DNA of 64,000 bases from Odontesthes bonariensis (taxonomy: Eukaryota > Chordata > Actinopteri > Atheriniformes > Atherinopsidae), in NCBI RefSeq assembly GCF_027942865.1, contig NC_134524.1, forward strand, positions 20,203,536-20,267,535. Direction: 5' to 3'. The notes below the pieces were generated by a model, which was not told the origin of the DNA, did no database searches, and saw only the letters and a list, made by a program, of their open reading frames with translations. Position numbers and translations under genes: made by a program. This document shows, piece after piece, positions 33,292 to 46,700 of the stretch; positions within the stretch are counted from its first letter, which is position 1, and each line of letters opens with the position of its first letter.

Positions 33292-35328
33292 CGTTTTTCT
33301 CTCTTGCGTGTGTTTTGAAGTTTGCGTCGCGTGTGCACCACATTTTTCTCTTGCAGCGTTTTACTGTTGGATTTGTTTTGCCATTTGCAATGCGTTTGCA
33401 CGTGTCGGCCACCGTAGTTGTGGTGGAGGAGAGAAACATCTAAAACATGCAGGGCAGTGGGTCCTGAGGACCACAATTGAGAAAGCTTCGCTTTTCAAAT
33501 TTAACAGCGCTCCTGCTTACTTGAAATCAATTTCTGGTAGAAATCAACTTTTGGCACGACGCCGGTCATTTTTGTCAAATTGTCTGAATGCTGAATGTCG
33601 TTGGTGCTCAGATCCCCAAATTGCTGCTCCTTGGTTGGATGGTTGGTTGACGCGTGGGTGGGCACCGGGTTGATTGGCAAGTCAGTGAGCAACGTGCTGA
33701 TTGGCTATTCACTCAGGCGTCAAAACAGTGTCAAAATTCATACTTGTAACTTGTGTAGTGGCTATTCGTCCTCTTGTGTCAATAATCAAAACTAAAAAAA
33801 TGTCAAAATCCTAATAAACTAAATTAAATCAAACGGCCACTGAGGCACATAGAGAGTGAATTTACGCAGGTAAATTGAGTCCATTGTCCAGGCAAAAAAA
33901 TTAGGTTTCTTTAGGTTTATTTCTCCAAACACAAGCAAACAAACAATGAACAATGGCCTTTGCCGCCTCTCTTACCCTGGTAAAAAACTATTAGCCCTCC
34001 CAGGTGCCCTGCTCACCTGTGACTGCCTGCTCATCTAAATAAACTCTCCCAGTGCACCCCAGCTTTCAAAATAACAGCATCATTAAATACCCAAATTAAT
34101 TCAAACAATACTAAATATCATAAACAACCAAAAAAGGTGTATTCCCCAAACTAAACCCCCAAAAGATGACTAAATAATAAGTGAGCCAAATTTACAAAAT
34201 AAGAAATAGATCCTACAACTTGAGTTTTGTAAACATGTAACTTCAGGGTCACCCTTGAAGGTGGGAAATTTGCGTGTACGTCGGATTTAGTTTTACACAT
34301 GCACAAAATATTCCCACAGATACATATGTTTTACACATACACAAACTGTTTTTAGAACTCCAAAACTTTGTTACACATGTGAACATCATTGTACAAGTGC
34401 AAAATCTTTGATCCCATACACAAGTTAATTTGATTTTTTTATATATATTTTTTTTTTATTTTATTTTAATTAATTCATTTTTTTTAGTTCATTTGATTTA
34501 AACGTTTTGAAGCGCGAGGATATCGGCACACATCAGGGGGGAAAACACATCAAAACAACGAAGAAAGACATTTACATTTACATTGTTGTTTTTTTTAATG
34601 ACACGAGTTCGTGTTCGGCGCATAATTGAAGGTAACTGCGCGTGAATTTATACCATATACCATTGTTCGTTGCACTTTCGTCAGTTTATTCGCTGAATCA
34701 CTAAAACAACACGCGCATCCCCTCATCTGTCAGCGGCAGCGTCACGCGAACACGCCTGGACCACTCCGCCCGGTTCAGCTGGCGGAGGACGACCGGTCCG
34801 CCCGCATTGAGAAGAGGGCCGTCAGGAACTGGCAGCTCCGTCACTTTCTCTCAACCAGCGGAAATGGCCTTATTCTGTCTTCAGAATAAGAGTGCTAAAC
34901 TCTCAACATGTAAACAAACAAGCACATATCGTATTTACGCCACACACAAAAAAATATAATCCCCGACATTCGGAAATCTGAACGTTACCCCCCTGTCCTG
35001 TTAACCGTAAGAAAGACAACAGGTAGGCGGAATTATGTTGTTGTTTAGCATTCGCAATATTACGCGATGGGCTACAACAAGGAGAGCGTAATGCTGAAAG
35101 TGGTCTTATTTTGAAAGTCTCGGTGCAGGAAGTTGGGGGATTAGCTCGGTAAACTTGACGCAGGTGCGTCAGCTGGGAGGTGATTATAAGTTGTGTCGAT
35201 GCTCTGTTGTGTTCTAATGCGAGAAAAACTTTGACCGCCCGCCGGATAGAGCTCCTCTGTGGGGAAATATACTGCTGTCTGAGTGAGAAACAAAAAGCTG
35301 CCATCAAACCGACTGCGAGCTGCACGCC

Positions 35329-37722
35329 ATGAGAGGAGAAACAACCGCCGTAAGTGTCGGAAACGCTGAATTCACAAATAAACATGAAGCGCTCATTTAG
35401 GCGTTTAGAGAAAGGAGTTTTTAGTGTGTCAGACGCACTTTTAGAGGCTATTGTAAGTGTTGTTTTTAATTTTTATATATTCGTTTCTTAGGAAAATGGC
35501 GTGGAAGGAGACGAGCACGGGAGAAATTCGGCACTTGCAGAAACTACAACTGGGGAAAAGCGACCTGTGAGTGAAACTGAAATTGGGTCTGTGGTACGAA
35601 AGGATGTGTAGTTTGGTTTCAGAGCTGGTTTAGGTTAAGGAGCGCTGATTGGTCTGCGAGTAATGGCCAAATTGCATCCTCTTCCATTGGCTAACTTAGG
35701 CAAGACGAGGCAATTTTATTTGTAGAGCACAATTCGTACACAAGACAATTCAAAGTGCTTTACAGCTACATAAAATCACAAGAAGGCAATAAAATATATT
35801 TTTTTAAAAACCCATAAAAAATAGTCATTCATCAAGTAATTAATTTAAAAGTGAAGAGTGCAGATAAAATACTTTCAGGTGCCATATGCACAGCTAAATA
35901 AATAAATAACATAAATCCCAGGGTGTACATTAGGGCTGTGAGACGGTGTATTATCATTGTTATTATTATTATTATTGATGTGCTGTTGGCACATTGTTGG
36001 CATCATTACTGGAGTTTGATGCCAAGCGTTTAGTCAAGTCGAACAAGCTGGCCAGCCAAACCGCAAATATGATGATGTCAGCATTTCTTAGGGCTGCTCT
36101 CCACTTTGAATTCATTTTTGCACTTTGTTCTCGTCAAAAAAATGACAAAACTTCCATCAGATCTGTCATCTGATCATTATCTAAATGTTACAAAATTTAG
36201 AATCTTGTGATCCGAAAGAAGGCAAACTTTGCGACCTAACGACACATTTCGGTTGGAGAGAGCAGCTGGATCGATTTGCTTCAGAGAAGGGAGGATCATC
36301 TCCGTATGACTTGGGCTTTACCAGCTTGCCCGTGGTTACGGTTTATTTGTTTTTAAAACGGGCAGTGAATCATTTTCTGTGTCCTGTCTCCACAGAGAAT
36401 TGTGGCGCTGCAAAATATGCTGAAAAAGGTCTCCCAGAGCCCGAACCATAACTACCGTGTAAGTGGACACACGCAGACAGACAAACGATGGAACATTTCC
36501 AGTTTTCATCATCACAAATCTGTTTTTAGTTCCTCAAAGTTGTTTTCCAACCTCAGAATGAAAACAGGGGCTCTTGTTCTCCGTCTCTCTTTCTCCAACC
36601 TCCTCAGACTCTTGTTGCATCGTCTTCCGACTCCGGTGGATCTTTTTTGGACGAGTTGCCGAACAAACAGGTGCATGTTTGATATATTCAAGTGTCATTT
36701 TCATTTATCTATTTATTTATTTTATCTACGTGAAGTTTCTCTAGTTTAAAGGCAGTGGGGAGAAAATCGCTCCCCGTTTGTTGGGAAATCAACAACAACT
36801 TGTTTACATTCCTACCGAGCAACGCGTAGCTGATTCGGCACGCGTGAGCGGCACGATGCGTGACTTCCCACACTTCACTGACGCTGCTATCGTCTGTGAC
36901 TTTTCGTGGGACTTTTTTTTTTTTTTTTTTTTTCCATCGTTCCCAACGCCACATTACAAAGTGCTGCGTCACTCTGAATATTCCTGCCAGTTCTAAGACT
37001 GAGCATCTTCTACCTGATTTGGCAGGTTCTCCCACACCTTTTTTTTTCCTGTTTTGCTCTCTGATCCACAACAAAACAAAGAAGAAAGTCTCTTAGCATG
37101 AGATTTAAACAATGTGTAGGCGTGTCTGCGTATGCACAGGCTGTCGGACTAGATTTTTCAGTTAATACCTCAGTTAATTCTTATTGGGATAAAGTGTGTG
37201 TGTGTTCTTGTGCTGATATTACCATTACTTAATCTTAAGTAATTCAAAGCAGCATTATCTCCCGTATTGGCTTCTAACTTAAAGATATTATCCACCGGTG
37301 GGCCACTTTTAGTCATCTGTGTGTTCTGCTCTTTTCTGGGTTAAATGATGTGTGACGAATAATAAAATAATTCTCTGAATCATATAAAAATCTGCACATA
37401 CCACCTTTTATCCACCAGATTGTTTAAGAAAAATTCTTCCGAGTAAGTTCTATTCTCTGAAACCAAAACTTTTGCCTTTCTCGTGTTTTGACAAGTTATT
37501 CAGCGTGAAACGTTTATGCTGTGTCACCGTCTGATTCTTTCAGAACGGGGTGCAGAACCAGTTTAATCCAAGCCCTCAGGTATGTTTCTGCATGCTCGCT
37601 CGAGCACTGTTTGGAGAATTTCGTCATTCAGTTAACTCACGCCTCTTCCTCTTTTGTCTTGTCATCAGAATGGAGTGCCTGAAGACTTGGCCGGGACAAA
37701 CCCTTTTCATACATATCGCTCG
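35329..37722 (+). CDS. Gene 1 exons 1-6: start, short linkers and NPF motif
   Basis: Coding exons are 35,329-35,349; 35,492-35,566; 36,396-36,458; 36,608-36,670; 37,544-37,579 and 37,669-37,722, all multiples of three. They encode a short polar leader, an amphipathic stretch (IVALQNMLKKVSQSPNH), a serine-rich acidic piece and, in exon 6, GTNPFHTYRS with an NPF tripeptide, the standard EH-domain ligand. Reading exon 2 from the internal ATG (MAWKETSTG) instead would run into a stop in exon 3, which supports the phase-0 frame that starts GENGVEGDE-like after exon 1. The first two exons are duplicated in broken form at 9,240-10,819. Confidence 0.75.
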
Positions 37723-40700
37723 GTATGAACTTGATTTTTGTTTTACAAGATTACTTCTAACTGTTTTCATTAAACACATGCCTCATAATGCTGCGCTCCA
37801 GCACCAGGTATCGGGCAGTAAAGACCAAGTGATGGAGGACGTCAGGAGGAAGGCTTCAGAGGAAGCAAACCACGATCCCATCTTTGTGGCGCCGCCTGAA
37901 TTTCAAAGCTCTCCTCTGGATCTCGAATCCGAAATGAAGACGTCGGAGAACGGGGCTACATTTTCAGAACCTTTTAACATCTCTCAGACCAACAAATGCA
38001 AGGAAGACCTCTTCCAAACATCAGTCGAGGGCCCGAGCACCCCTGCCAATGGGGATTTTCATAATATAACCCTGACAACACCGGACTACTTCAGCACGGG
38101 CCAAACTCAAACACGGAACCTCTCCAAACCTTGGCAGGGAAAAAGCTCTGACGCCCTAAAAGTGGAAGAGGATCTTTTCCACCCTGCCAGAGGGGGAGAG
38201 TCAGTCCACACCCAATGGGCTAAGGAGATGAACCTGTTTGATAAATCTTCCAGTAACTTTGTTGACCCCTTCAAATCTCCTTTAGACAATGATGATCTGT
38301 TTCAGTCTCCCCAAACTGTGGCGGCGGACCCATTTTACACGCCCACAACCACAGAGCTTCAGAATGGTCCAGCTCGAGGTGACAAACTCTTCCAGGTCGT
38401 GGAAAGCAAACAAGACACAGCCGCGAAAAACAAGGACCTGTTCGGCATGTCTTCTATGGACAATTTGGACATATTTTCCTCTTTCTCTAGTAATCCAGTC
38501 GATTTATTCCAAAGCCCACTTCCAAGGAATTTATTCCAAGATGTCTCCAGTTTGGATGATCCATTTAGTCCGACTCCTTCCAAGCCACACGACCCCCTTT
38601 TCCGGGATGTTCCAGATGGAACCCCAGACCTCTTTCGACCACAGCCTTCAGAAACCAAACAGAGGAGCGATACGTTTGAGGTGAGCACATTCTCCACACC
38701 TTCACTCGACAGTCCGTCACGGATGAAGCCGGTCGTTCCGGCATCAACAGATCTGCCCAAGAAATCCAAATCCCCTCCTGCCGTCCCACCAAAGCCCTCC
38801 TACAGCCCGCAAGGGATCGTCTTGACGACCCCTCAGGGAAGCAAGCGTGACATCCTTCAGCCGACTCCCTTCATTCAGGCCAGCGGTCTGTCCGCATCAC
38901 CCAGCCAGTCTCCAGCTGACATGGATCACGTATGTAGCCGGTCGCACATGATAAAAGAACAACCGTAACAATCCCTCTGCACTGTAGGAGGCATCATGCC
39001 AACAGAATCTGACTCTGATCCATACGTCGTGCTCAAATTTGCAGGTGCAGATATTCAGACGTCCTCCACGACCGCTTCCTCGAACTCGAACTCGACCACG
39101 ACGGCCAGAAAAGCCACCACAGCCGGTGACCTCTGTAAGCCAACAAGATGATTTAATTTTTAACTTGTTTTTTTTTTTTCTTCTCTTAACTCTAACCTTT
39201 TTGTGCCCTCTGGACTGCGATTAGGCCGAAACTCAGCCAGACGTGCCAAAAACTCCCCCCAAACCATCCTTTAAAGGACTTCCAAAACCGGTTAAACCCA
39301 AAACTCCGGTAAGCAAGAGGATGTTCATGTTTCTGTAACTAATCTAATGAGGAGCAGTTTGAATGTTCGTGTCTGGGAACCTACACAGTGGATGTAAAAT
39401 AATCGGTTATCCGTTTCTTCCACTTTTTCAGGAAAATAAACCGGAGCAGCCCGACGACTCGAACGTCTTTGAGGACATCCTGCTGATTGGGCAGGTGGGT
39501 TACCTTAACGGAAGTTTTTCCAGGGACAAATTGACAATTCCAAGTAAAAGATGGCTTCACTGTTTGTTTGTTTTTTATTTTGTTTGTTTATTTAACACTA
39601 GTAGAATACATGTTGGGTAGAATTAAATCAGATTTTGTCCTGATGGTGGCATCAAAGGTACATTAAAAAAAAAAAAAGCCCTGTTGTGGCAAAACGTGCC
39701 CCACAATGGGTTGTTTTTCGATTTCCGAGGGAAAACGGCAGAGTGTCAGGATTTGCTCTCTGAATAAACAGGAACGCTGTGTGGACGACTGGCCCGAGGA
39801 CAGTCCTGAGAATCAGCCCGACTTCAAACCGGTGAGAGAAACATTTGAGCTTTACTGTATCGCACTCACTCCTAAAAGGCCGGCGCACAACCTCGCGCTC
39901 TAGTCCGTCCCCTGCGCGTCCTCATTGTTCTTTCAGAGGCATTTCAATCAGTCGGTCACGTTTTGTCTTTCTCTTTTGTCCAAGTCTGGGAAATTTAAAC
40001 TACGAAGAGAGTCGCTCAAGGTCAGAGACGGTTCATTCTCTCCCAGCTTTGCGTTGTTCGTTTGTATGTTGCAGAAAGAAGCTGAAAATCCAATGTTTTT
40101 CTTTCAGGCACAGATGGATGCCGATGGAAGTAGTGAGGATCACGATGGCTCTGGGAGTCACGGAAAGGTATTCTTTTTTTTTTTTTTTTAATCCCTTCAC
40201 TGTTTCTTGCCCCGCGTTAGCTGTGGCCTCACCTCCTCTGCAAACATTTGTTACAGAAAAAGGAGAAGAAATTCAGAATGTCCCTGCTCTCCAGAAGGAG
40301 CTCAAAGGTAAATAAAAAAGACTGCCTCCGAAGATGTTTTTTTCTTTGGTTTTGTTTCGACATCGTGATGCTAATGGCTTTGGCTCTTTAGGACAAGTTT
40401 CCCGATGACCTGGTGGATGGAAAGAGTAACACTCTCCCGCGTAAATCATCAAAGGTAACGGTCCGCATGTCGAGACAAATTGTGTGAGCTTGTTTTATTA
40501 AGCTCAGACTTAACGTGGCCCCTCACGTACCGTACGTTTGGGATGGTGTGAGAAGCTTTCAAAAGCTGAATGGTTCAAGCCTCGCCTCCATCAGCTTGCC
40601 TTCAGAGTCACTGTTAGGAATCTATGTGTCAGCATCTCGTATTGAAACAGGCGCAGCGGAGCGGAACACCTGCGACGCACCCACCAAGCGACAAAGGTTT

Positions 40701-43700
40701 CCTGTCGCTTGAGCTGGAAAAGTGATTAAACTGTTGTAAGATTACCAGTTTTGATTTGCAACAAAGATGCAGACCTCAGGGTTCAGTCAGCTGAGCTCCT
40801 GAATGAGACGGACACTAAATCGCTCTAAAATGCATCGAGACGAGAGCAACTGCTGCGTTGCTGTTGGTTTCAGAATGCCTCTGTTTTTCAGGAGTATTTT
40901 TCATCTGCCGGAGAGAATGAAGATGAAGAGCAATATGGGATGGACTACAAAGTATGTGTTTTTTTTTTTTTCTGTATTCGAGAGCGTGACTGTTGGATAT
41001 GTTTGACAACATCTTCCGTTTTCTTTGTCGCCAGAAAAAACCTCTGAAGACTAAAGTCAACCAGCTGTTTCGAAGGGCATCCACCAGCTTGCCCGTCTTT
41101 GAGGGAAAGTACAGGGATGGACATTTAGCTCAAGAGTCCAAGGTAAGTAGCGGGAATAGATGTGCGTCTTAAACGCGTCTGAAAAAACGTCGATTCTTTT
41201 CCGCATCACCGATCCCTTCTCTGTAACAGGGAGGTGGGATAAAGGACAGTGTTCGTCGAAAGTCGGAGGTAAAGCACCCGCCGTCTTTACACAGTGTTTA
41301 AAGACAGAAAACCAGAGGGAACAACAACAAAATATGCTCTTATTCTTTGGACTTACAGAGTCTCCGAAAAAGACGCGTTTAGTCCTTCATACATAGTTTG
41401 AAAATAACTTTTTTCTAATTCGGCGTGTCTGTGTTTCAGGGAGCAAAGTTGGATGACAGCACGGGTGAAGAGGAGGAAGGGGACGCCCATCACGACGAGG
41501 TTGCCACTTTATTTTCACCTTAAGCCATCACAGAGCCCGTTTAAAGACGTTTCCGATTGTGTAAAAGCAGCCCGGCGGCTATTCTGCCATGCGTTTTAAA
41601 CCAAATTCTCTCATTTTAGAAGAGAAAAAAGAAGATGAAGATCAAGTTTGTGCCACAAAGGGGATTTACCATCTCTATGGGAAAGGTATTGCACACCATG
41701 TGTAGCGGTAAGAAAACCATTTCACTGCTTTCTCGTGTGTAATACGCTCCGACGTCCGTTTTCTCTCCAGTCCAGCGAAGAACCAAAGGGAGCTCACGGA
41801 TACACGCCTCGCAAAGGCTCAAAGGTATGTCCGTAAATTGTGAATGAAGTGTGCCGACAACACCGTGTGTCCTTTGTGGTATGAGGATGTTTAAGCAATG
41901 TTACATGCTTGGAATATTTTTACCCCCCCCACAGGACAAATCATATGATGAAGTTCTTGAGTCACACGGCTACACACCTCGTGAGAAGTTCCAGGTAACG
42001 ATATGCTGCGGTTCACATAAAGACAACAAACTAGAATCAGAGCACGGTCGCTGTATAATGAGAGGGTGATTTTAAAAAAACAACAACAAAAAAAACAGTC
42101 TCATAATCAATGCATACTGATCTATTCTTCAGACAACCAGTTAGGGTTTGTTATTCATAAAGCCTGCCGGTGTAGGCCACAGTGATTGGTGTGAACATGA
42201 AACATTAACCGAGTCATTCACACACGTTTCCTAATGTCCCAGCAAGCCAGACTGCGGGACATGCATCTAATGAGCTTGGAACGTGATTTTAGATGTTTGG
42301 AGACTAATCTTAATTTGGTTTTCTGAGTTGATGCGCTGAAGATATGACATTTGTATTCACTACGGTGTGTAATATGTGTTTAGTTTTAGTTTTCGACACG
42401 CGTCGAAGTTGGAATTCTCCTGCTCCCACTTTATCATGCCGTCGTAGTCTAAGCTGAAATAAACATCATCAAGGCGAGGCTCCTGCTGCCGCGGCTCAAC
42501 CGGATTTGCTTCTTGGATTGAATTTCACAAGTTCCATTCATCTTATTTGGCTTCTGTTCACACTGTTCAGATCTGGTTAAATTTTTACATAATGGCCCCG
42601 GCATTGTTTTTGTGTCATGTTGCTCCATGCCACATTCCTGTTGGTTAGTTAGGACACACAGATCATAGTGGCAGATAGTCAGACTGCTGCAATATTAACC
42701 TAAATCTCTTTGTCCCAGGCTGCCTGAATCAAAGGTATCCCTGTTGGTCATTTTAATGAAAAAGAACCCAAATGTGACTGTAGAGAGGCAGCAGAGATCT
42801 CTACAGTCTCTTTAACTCTTTGTTCACATGTCGGCTCGAATAAAGAACTGAAGTCGAACAATGTTGATGGGTGAACACCATAAGGGGAGGTGGGAAAATG
42901 AAGATGTAGCACATCTGAAGTCTTAAAAAAAAAGACCAACTGTGTGTGGTTTTAGGGAAAAAAGGCACTGCGCCCAAACACCCCCGCGCTCATTTTAACT
43001 ATGAGGCAACAACAGACATTGATCCATTCAACTGTAAGTTCTGAGTCTATTTCTGTTTTTTTTTTATTTTTATTTATTTTTTTTTTTAGGATGATGATTT
43101 TGAGGATATAGAGAAGATAAAAGGCCAGAGTCTTCAGTCGGCAAACATGGTAACATATTTCTATTTGACAACAGGAAATTGTACAGTTCAAAGTATATCC
43201 CGGTGATACTGATTCATCAACACGAATCATAGTTTTTCAATGTGTTGCTCAGGCTGCTTTTGCGGATGACGAGCACTTCCAGAAAGCCCACCGTTACTCT
43301 CCGAGACTACATGGAGATGAAGATGCTTTCGGAATCCAGGACCACAAGCCCGTAACTTTCTGTTCTTTTTTTTTTTTTTTTTTAACTTTTCAATAGACAT
43401 TTACTGCTTACTGACCTTTTTTCCTTCATCGACAGAAAAAAACACCAAAAAGCAAACTGCTACACGCAGGCCGCCGACGATCAAAGGTGACTGTGCAGCG
43501 CTATAAGAGATCTCGTTCCAAGGTCGATTAATATGAGCGGATTAAGTTCATTTATGGTTGTCGTTAATGTGTCATATTCAGGAAAGCATGCTGGATAGCA
43601 CCATTGCACACAAAAAGAAGGGCAGCTTCTCAGCAGAGGAGTTGGACGACCAAGAACTAGATGGGATGGAGGACTGCAAACCGGTAAGATATTGGTTAAC

Positions 43701-46700
43701 TGTAGCAACCCAAGCAGTTAAGCTACTAGCACACAGGGTCTCCTTTCGAGGCTTCTTACTCTCCTGCCTTGTACATATGCTGCAGCGTTTATTGTTTTTC
43801 TCCGTCAGAAAAATTTCAAACACAAGCCTCCAGTTCCTGTTCCCCGCAAACCAACAGCAGCCAGTGGACACAGTGAACCTCACGGGTTTGCTGAGGACGA
43901 GGATTTTGCAGGTCCTGGAGAGGTGTACGATGAAGACCCAGATGAAGTGGACACCTACAAAGAGGTATCTGTTGCATTCTCATTCACGGTTACTCTTTTT
44001 TTCTTTTCTTTTTTTTGTGTACAACCCTAAAAAGATTTATTTATTTTTTTTTTTACAACAGAAGAAGCCATTAAAAATGAAAGTCCTCAAAAAACTTAAA
44101 CACAAGGTGAGTCCGGCCACTCAACTTTGCTCTGACCTCAGAGGGATCTTTGTTTGAGGGATCGCCTGCTTTCAGGTCTTTAGATGGAAGAGAACGATTT
44201 GCCCACTTTTCACTTTCTCTCCAGAGCAAAAGCTCACAGGTGGAGGTTGAGGATCCACGTGGAGCTGCTTCTGGTGACTACCTGTCAGAGGCCGCCCAGG
44301 TGAGTTTGCAGCTTAACTCGCTCAAAATGTCAAGTCTTTAATTCTTAGTTGTCCTGATGGTTTTAAATGTCTTAAACAGGCCAGCATACAGCAACTGACC
44401 CAGTTTCAGCATTTAGCTGAGCTCCGGCTTGAACCATCACGTGACTGCCCTCTGTTCACTAACACACAGTTCATTGTTTCCACGACCACTGATGGAAGAT
44501 AACAACATATTTTTAGTCTGAAATTTTCCACTGACCAACTCCTGTGGAGGATCTCCGCTTTGATCGGACGTATAGAATAATAATCTGCCGATAGCTCTGA
44601 TATTCTAGATATTCCTTCCGTACGCTGATCATGACGCTACACTTTAGCCGCAGTGTGACCGAACCTGCCAGCGACCATTAAACAGAACTAAATAGATGAA
44701 AGTCGTTCTCATGGAAACCAGACCCTCCAGCATGGATTGTGTTGTTGTCGTCTGAAGACGAAAAAGCGTCTTTTGTTGACTTTGGTTTTTTCCATGTTTG
44801 TGTGCGGGACGCATTCCTTTAGACGAGCGATCAGACTGGTTTAGCTGCATAGCGTCCCAGCTGACACACCGACCGTCGCCCAAAACAAGATTTCATGTAC
44901 ACACGGTTCGCTCGAGCAGGATTTCTGATGACTAATGTCATCCCTCCCCTCCCCTCAGGCTGAGTGGCGGGCCGCTCAGAAGGACGAGCATGCTACAGCG
45001 GGCCTGGAGGACGAGGATGAGGAAGGGGTCAGTCTCTTTCATCACTGGTTTTGCTGCATAATCGGGCTTCTTTGCAGAATACATTTGCTATTTACTGAGG
45101 ACTGACACATTATGCTTTCTTTTTTCCTCCACCCACAGGACACTGACAGTTTAATGGAGTGGTGGTACACAGTGGAAAGTGAGGGATTTTTAAAAAAAAA
45201 AAAAAAAAAAAAAAAGAGTCCAAAATGAAAAACAATGCCGCGTGTTTGCTGAATTTCATCATGACCCGGTACTGCCTTGTAATTTCAGAATGGGACGAGG
45301 TGCCATCGGACGAAGAAGACGCGGTCGTCAAAGAGGATGAGTCAAAGTACGTCTGTTTATCTTCGGCTGTACCAGAAAGTTTTTGTCCCGAGTCAGACCG
45401 CCGAACATCATCGGGGGGGGGAAAGTGGGCAACACGTCGAGCAGATTAAGTTACAGTTGTGGTTAATCTATTATTGGATCCGTTCAATCGAATGAAATCG
45501 TCCTAAATCATCTCTGGAGAGAGCTTGTATTGTTACAGTACAAATTGTTGAGGGAAAATAGAAAAATGGGAGTAAAACTCCACTTAGCTCCACATTCTCC
45601 TCCTGCGCTACACCCTTCAGATCTCGTCTGGATTAGGGGTCATTAGTTCAGCTTTGTAGAGCTCAGTCAGCTGCTCGCACATGTAAACAAGTCTCCCGTT
45701 GGCATGGTTACTCATCATGAGCATGAAAAGGAGAAATCCTTCCAACAGGAAATTAACCAGTTTTATGAAATAAATGTCTTTTCAACCCTAAACTTAGTTG
45801 TAGTGGTACAGAGACGCCTCAGATGTTTTTTAATGTGCTTGTTTGAGGCTGACTCCAGAAATAAAGGCGGGACGGGCACAACAAAAGACTGAAAAGTTGT
45901 GTAATGCTAAAACAAACGCACAACTAATGAGCTTAATAAGTTGCTTCTAATTAACCCTCAGATACTAGAAAAAACTGCTTGACACACAACTGCGTTTACA
46001 AGGAGCAAAACGGAGAAGCGGCGACTTTAGGAGGACATATGAAAGAGAAGATATGGGAGCATTCACCAGTCTGGTCTGATACATATTTAAATACAATAGT
46101 TCATCATTTTAAAAAGAGGTTTCTCAAATTAAGACTGCAAAGCATTGAGTAATACATGTGGGATTATTTAGGGAATCCAGAGAATTCTCGGATCACAAGG
46201 GAAGCATTAGAGCAGCATCGACTGGTTAAAGTCTGAGTCACTGTAGAGATGATTCTGCATGGGCTCAGAAATGCTTCTGAAAACCATTTTCACTGAACAT
46301 AGTAGTTGTTGCAACCACAAATTAAACTGTTTTTGGAGAGGGTTGTACTGTGGTAGTAGTGTTTCACACCGTTGCTTGGTCTCCCAGGTCGTTCACCATC
46401 TTGGCGGACAAGGTTCATCGCGGCCTCCGCCTCTTCAACAAGGTCTTTATGGAGCGAGCCGAGGTCCTCTGGCAGTCCATCATCAAGCTCCACGCCATCG
46501 CAGACGACATCAGCGAATTCCACCAAAAAGCCAAGATCGCTGGCATCACCGGCGGCACCACCACGGCGGTGGGCGGGGTGACGGCCATCGCTGGCTTAGC
46601 TCTGGCACCTTTCACCTTCGGTGCCTCTCTGGTAATAACAGCCGTGGGAGTGGGTGTGGCAACAGCTGGTGGAATCACCTCGGCCTCGGCAGCCATCTCG

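Larger units (their letters stand above)
26606..36196. repeat. Segmental duplication, copy B (joined to gene 1)
   Basis: This is the direct partner of the block at 1-12,748. It keeps empty sites for four insertions seen in copy A (near 35,067, 35,541, 35,661 and 35,743), which shows those insertions came after the duplication or at least are not shared. Copy B has its own additions: a long TATC microsatellite, a poly(A) run and a 0.3-kb segment at about 30,475-30,793. It continues without a break into exons 3 onward of gene 1 at 36,396, so B is the copy attached to the working gene. Confidence 0.93.

Noticed and set aside
35493..35566. Translation of gene 1 exon 2 from its internal ATG
   Set aside because: With the simplest acceptor of exon 3 that frame meets a stop; the frame from the ATG at 35,329 stays open through all following exons.
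38289..38792. Alternative frames over gene 1 exon 7
   Set aside because: The phase-0 frame has the repeated DPF/DLF motifs and spans the whole exon; the others are shadows.
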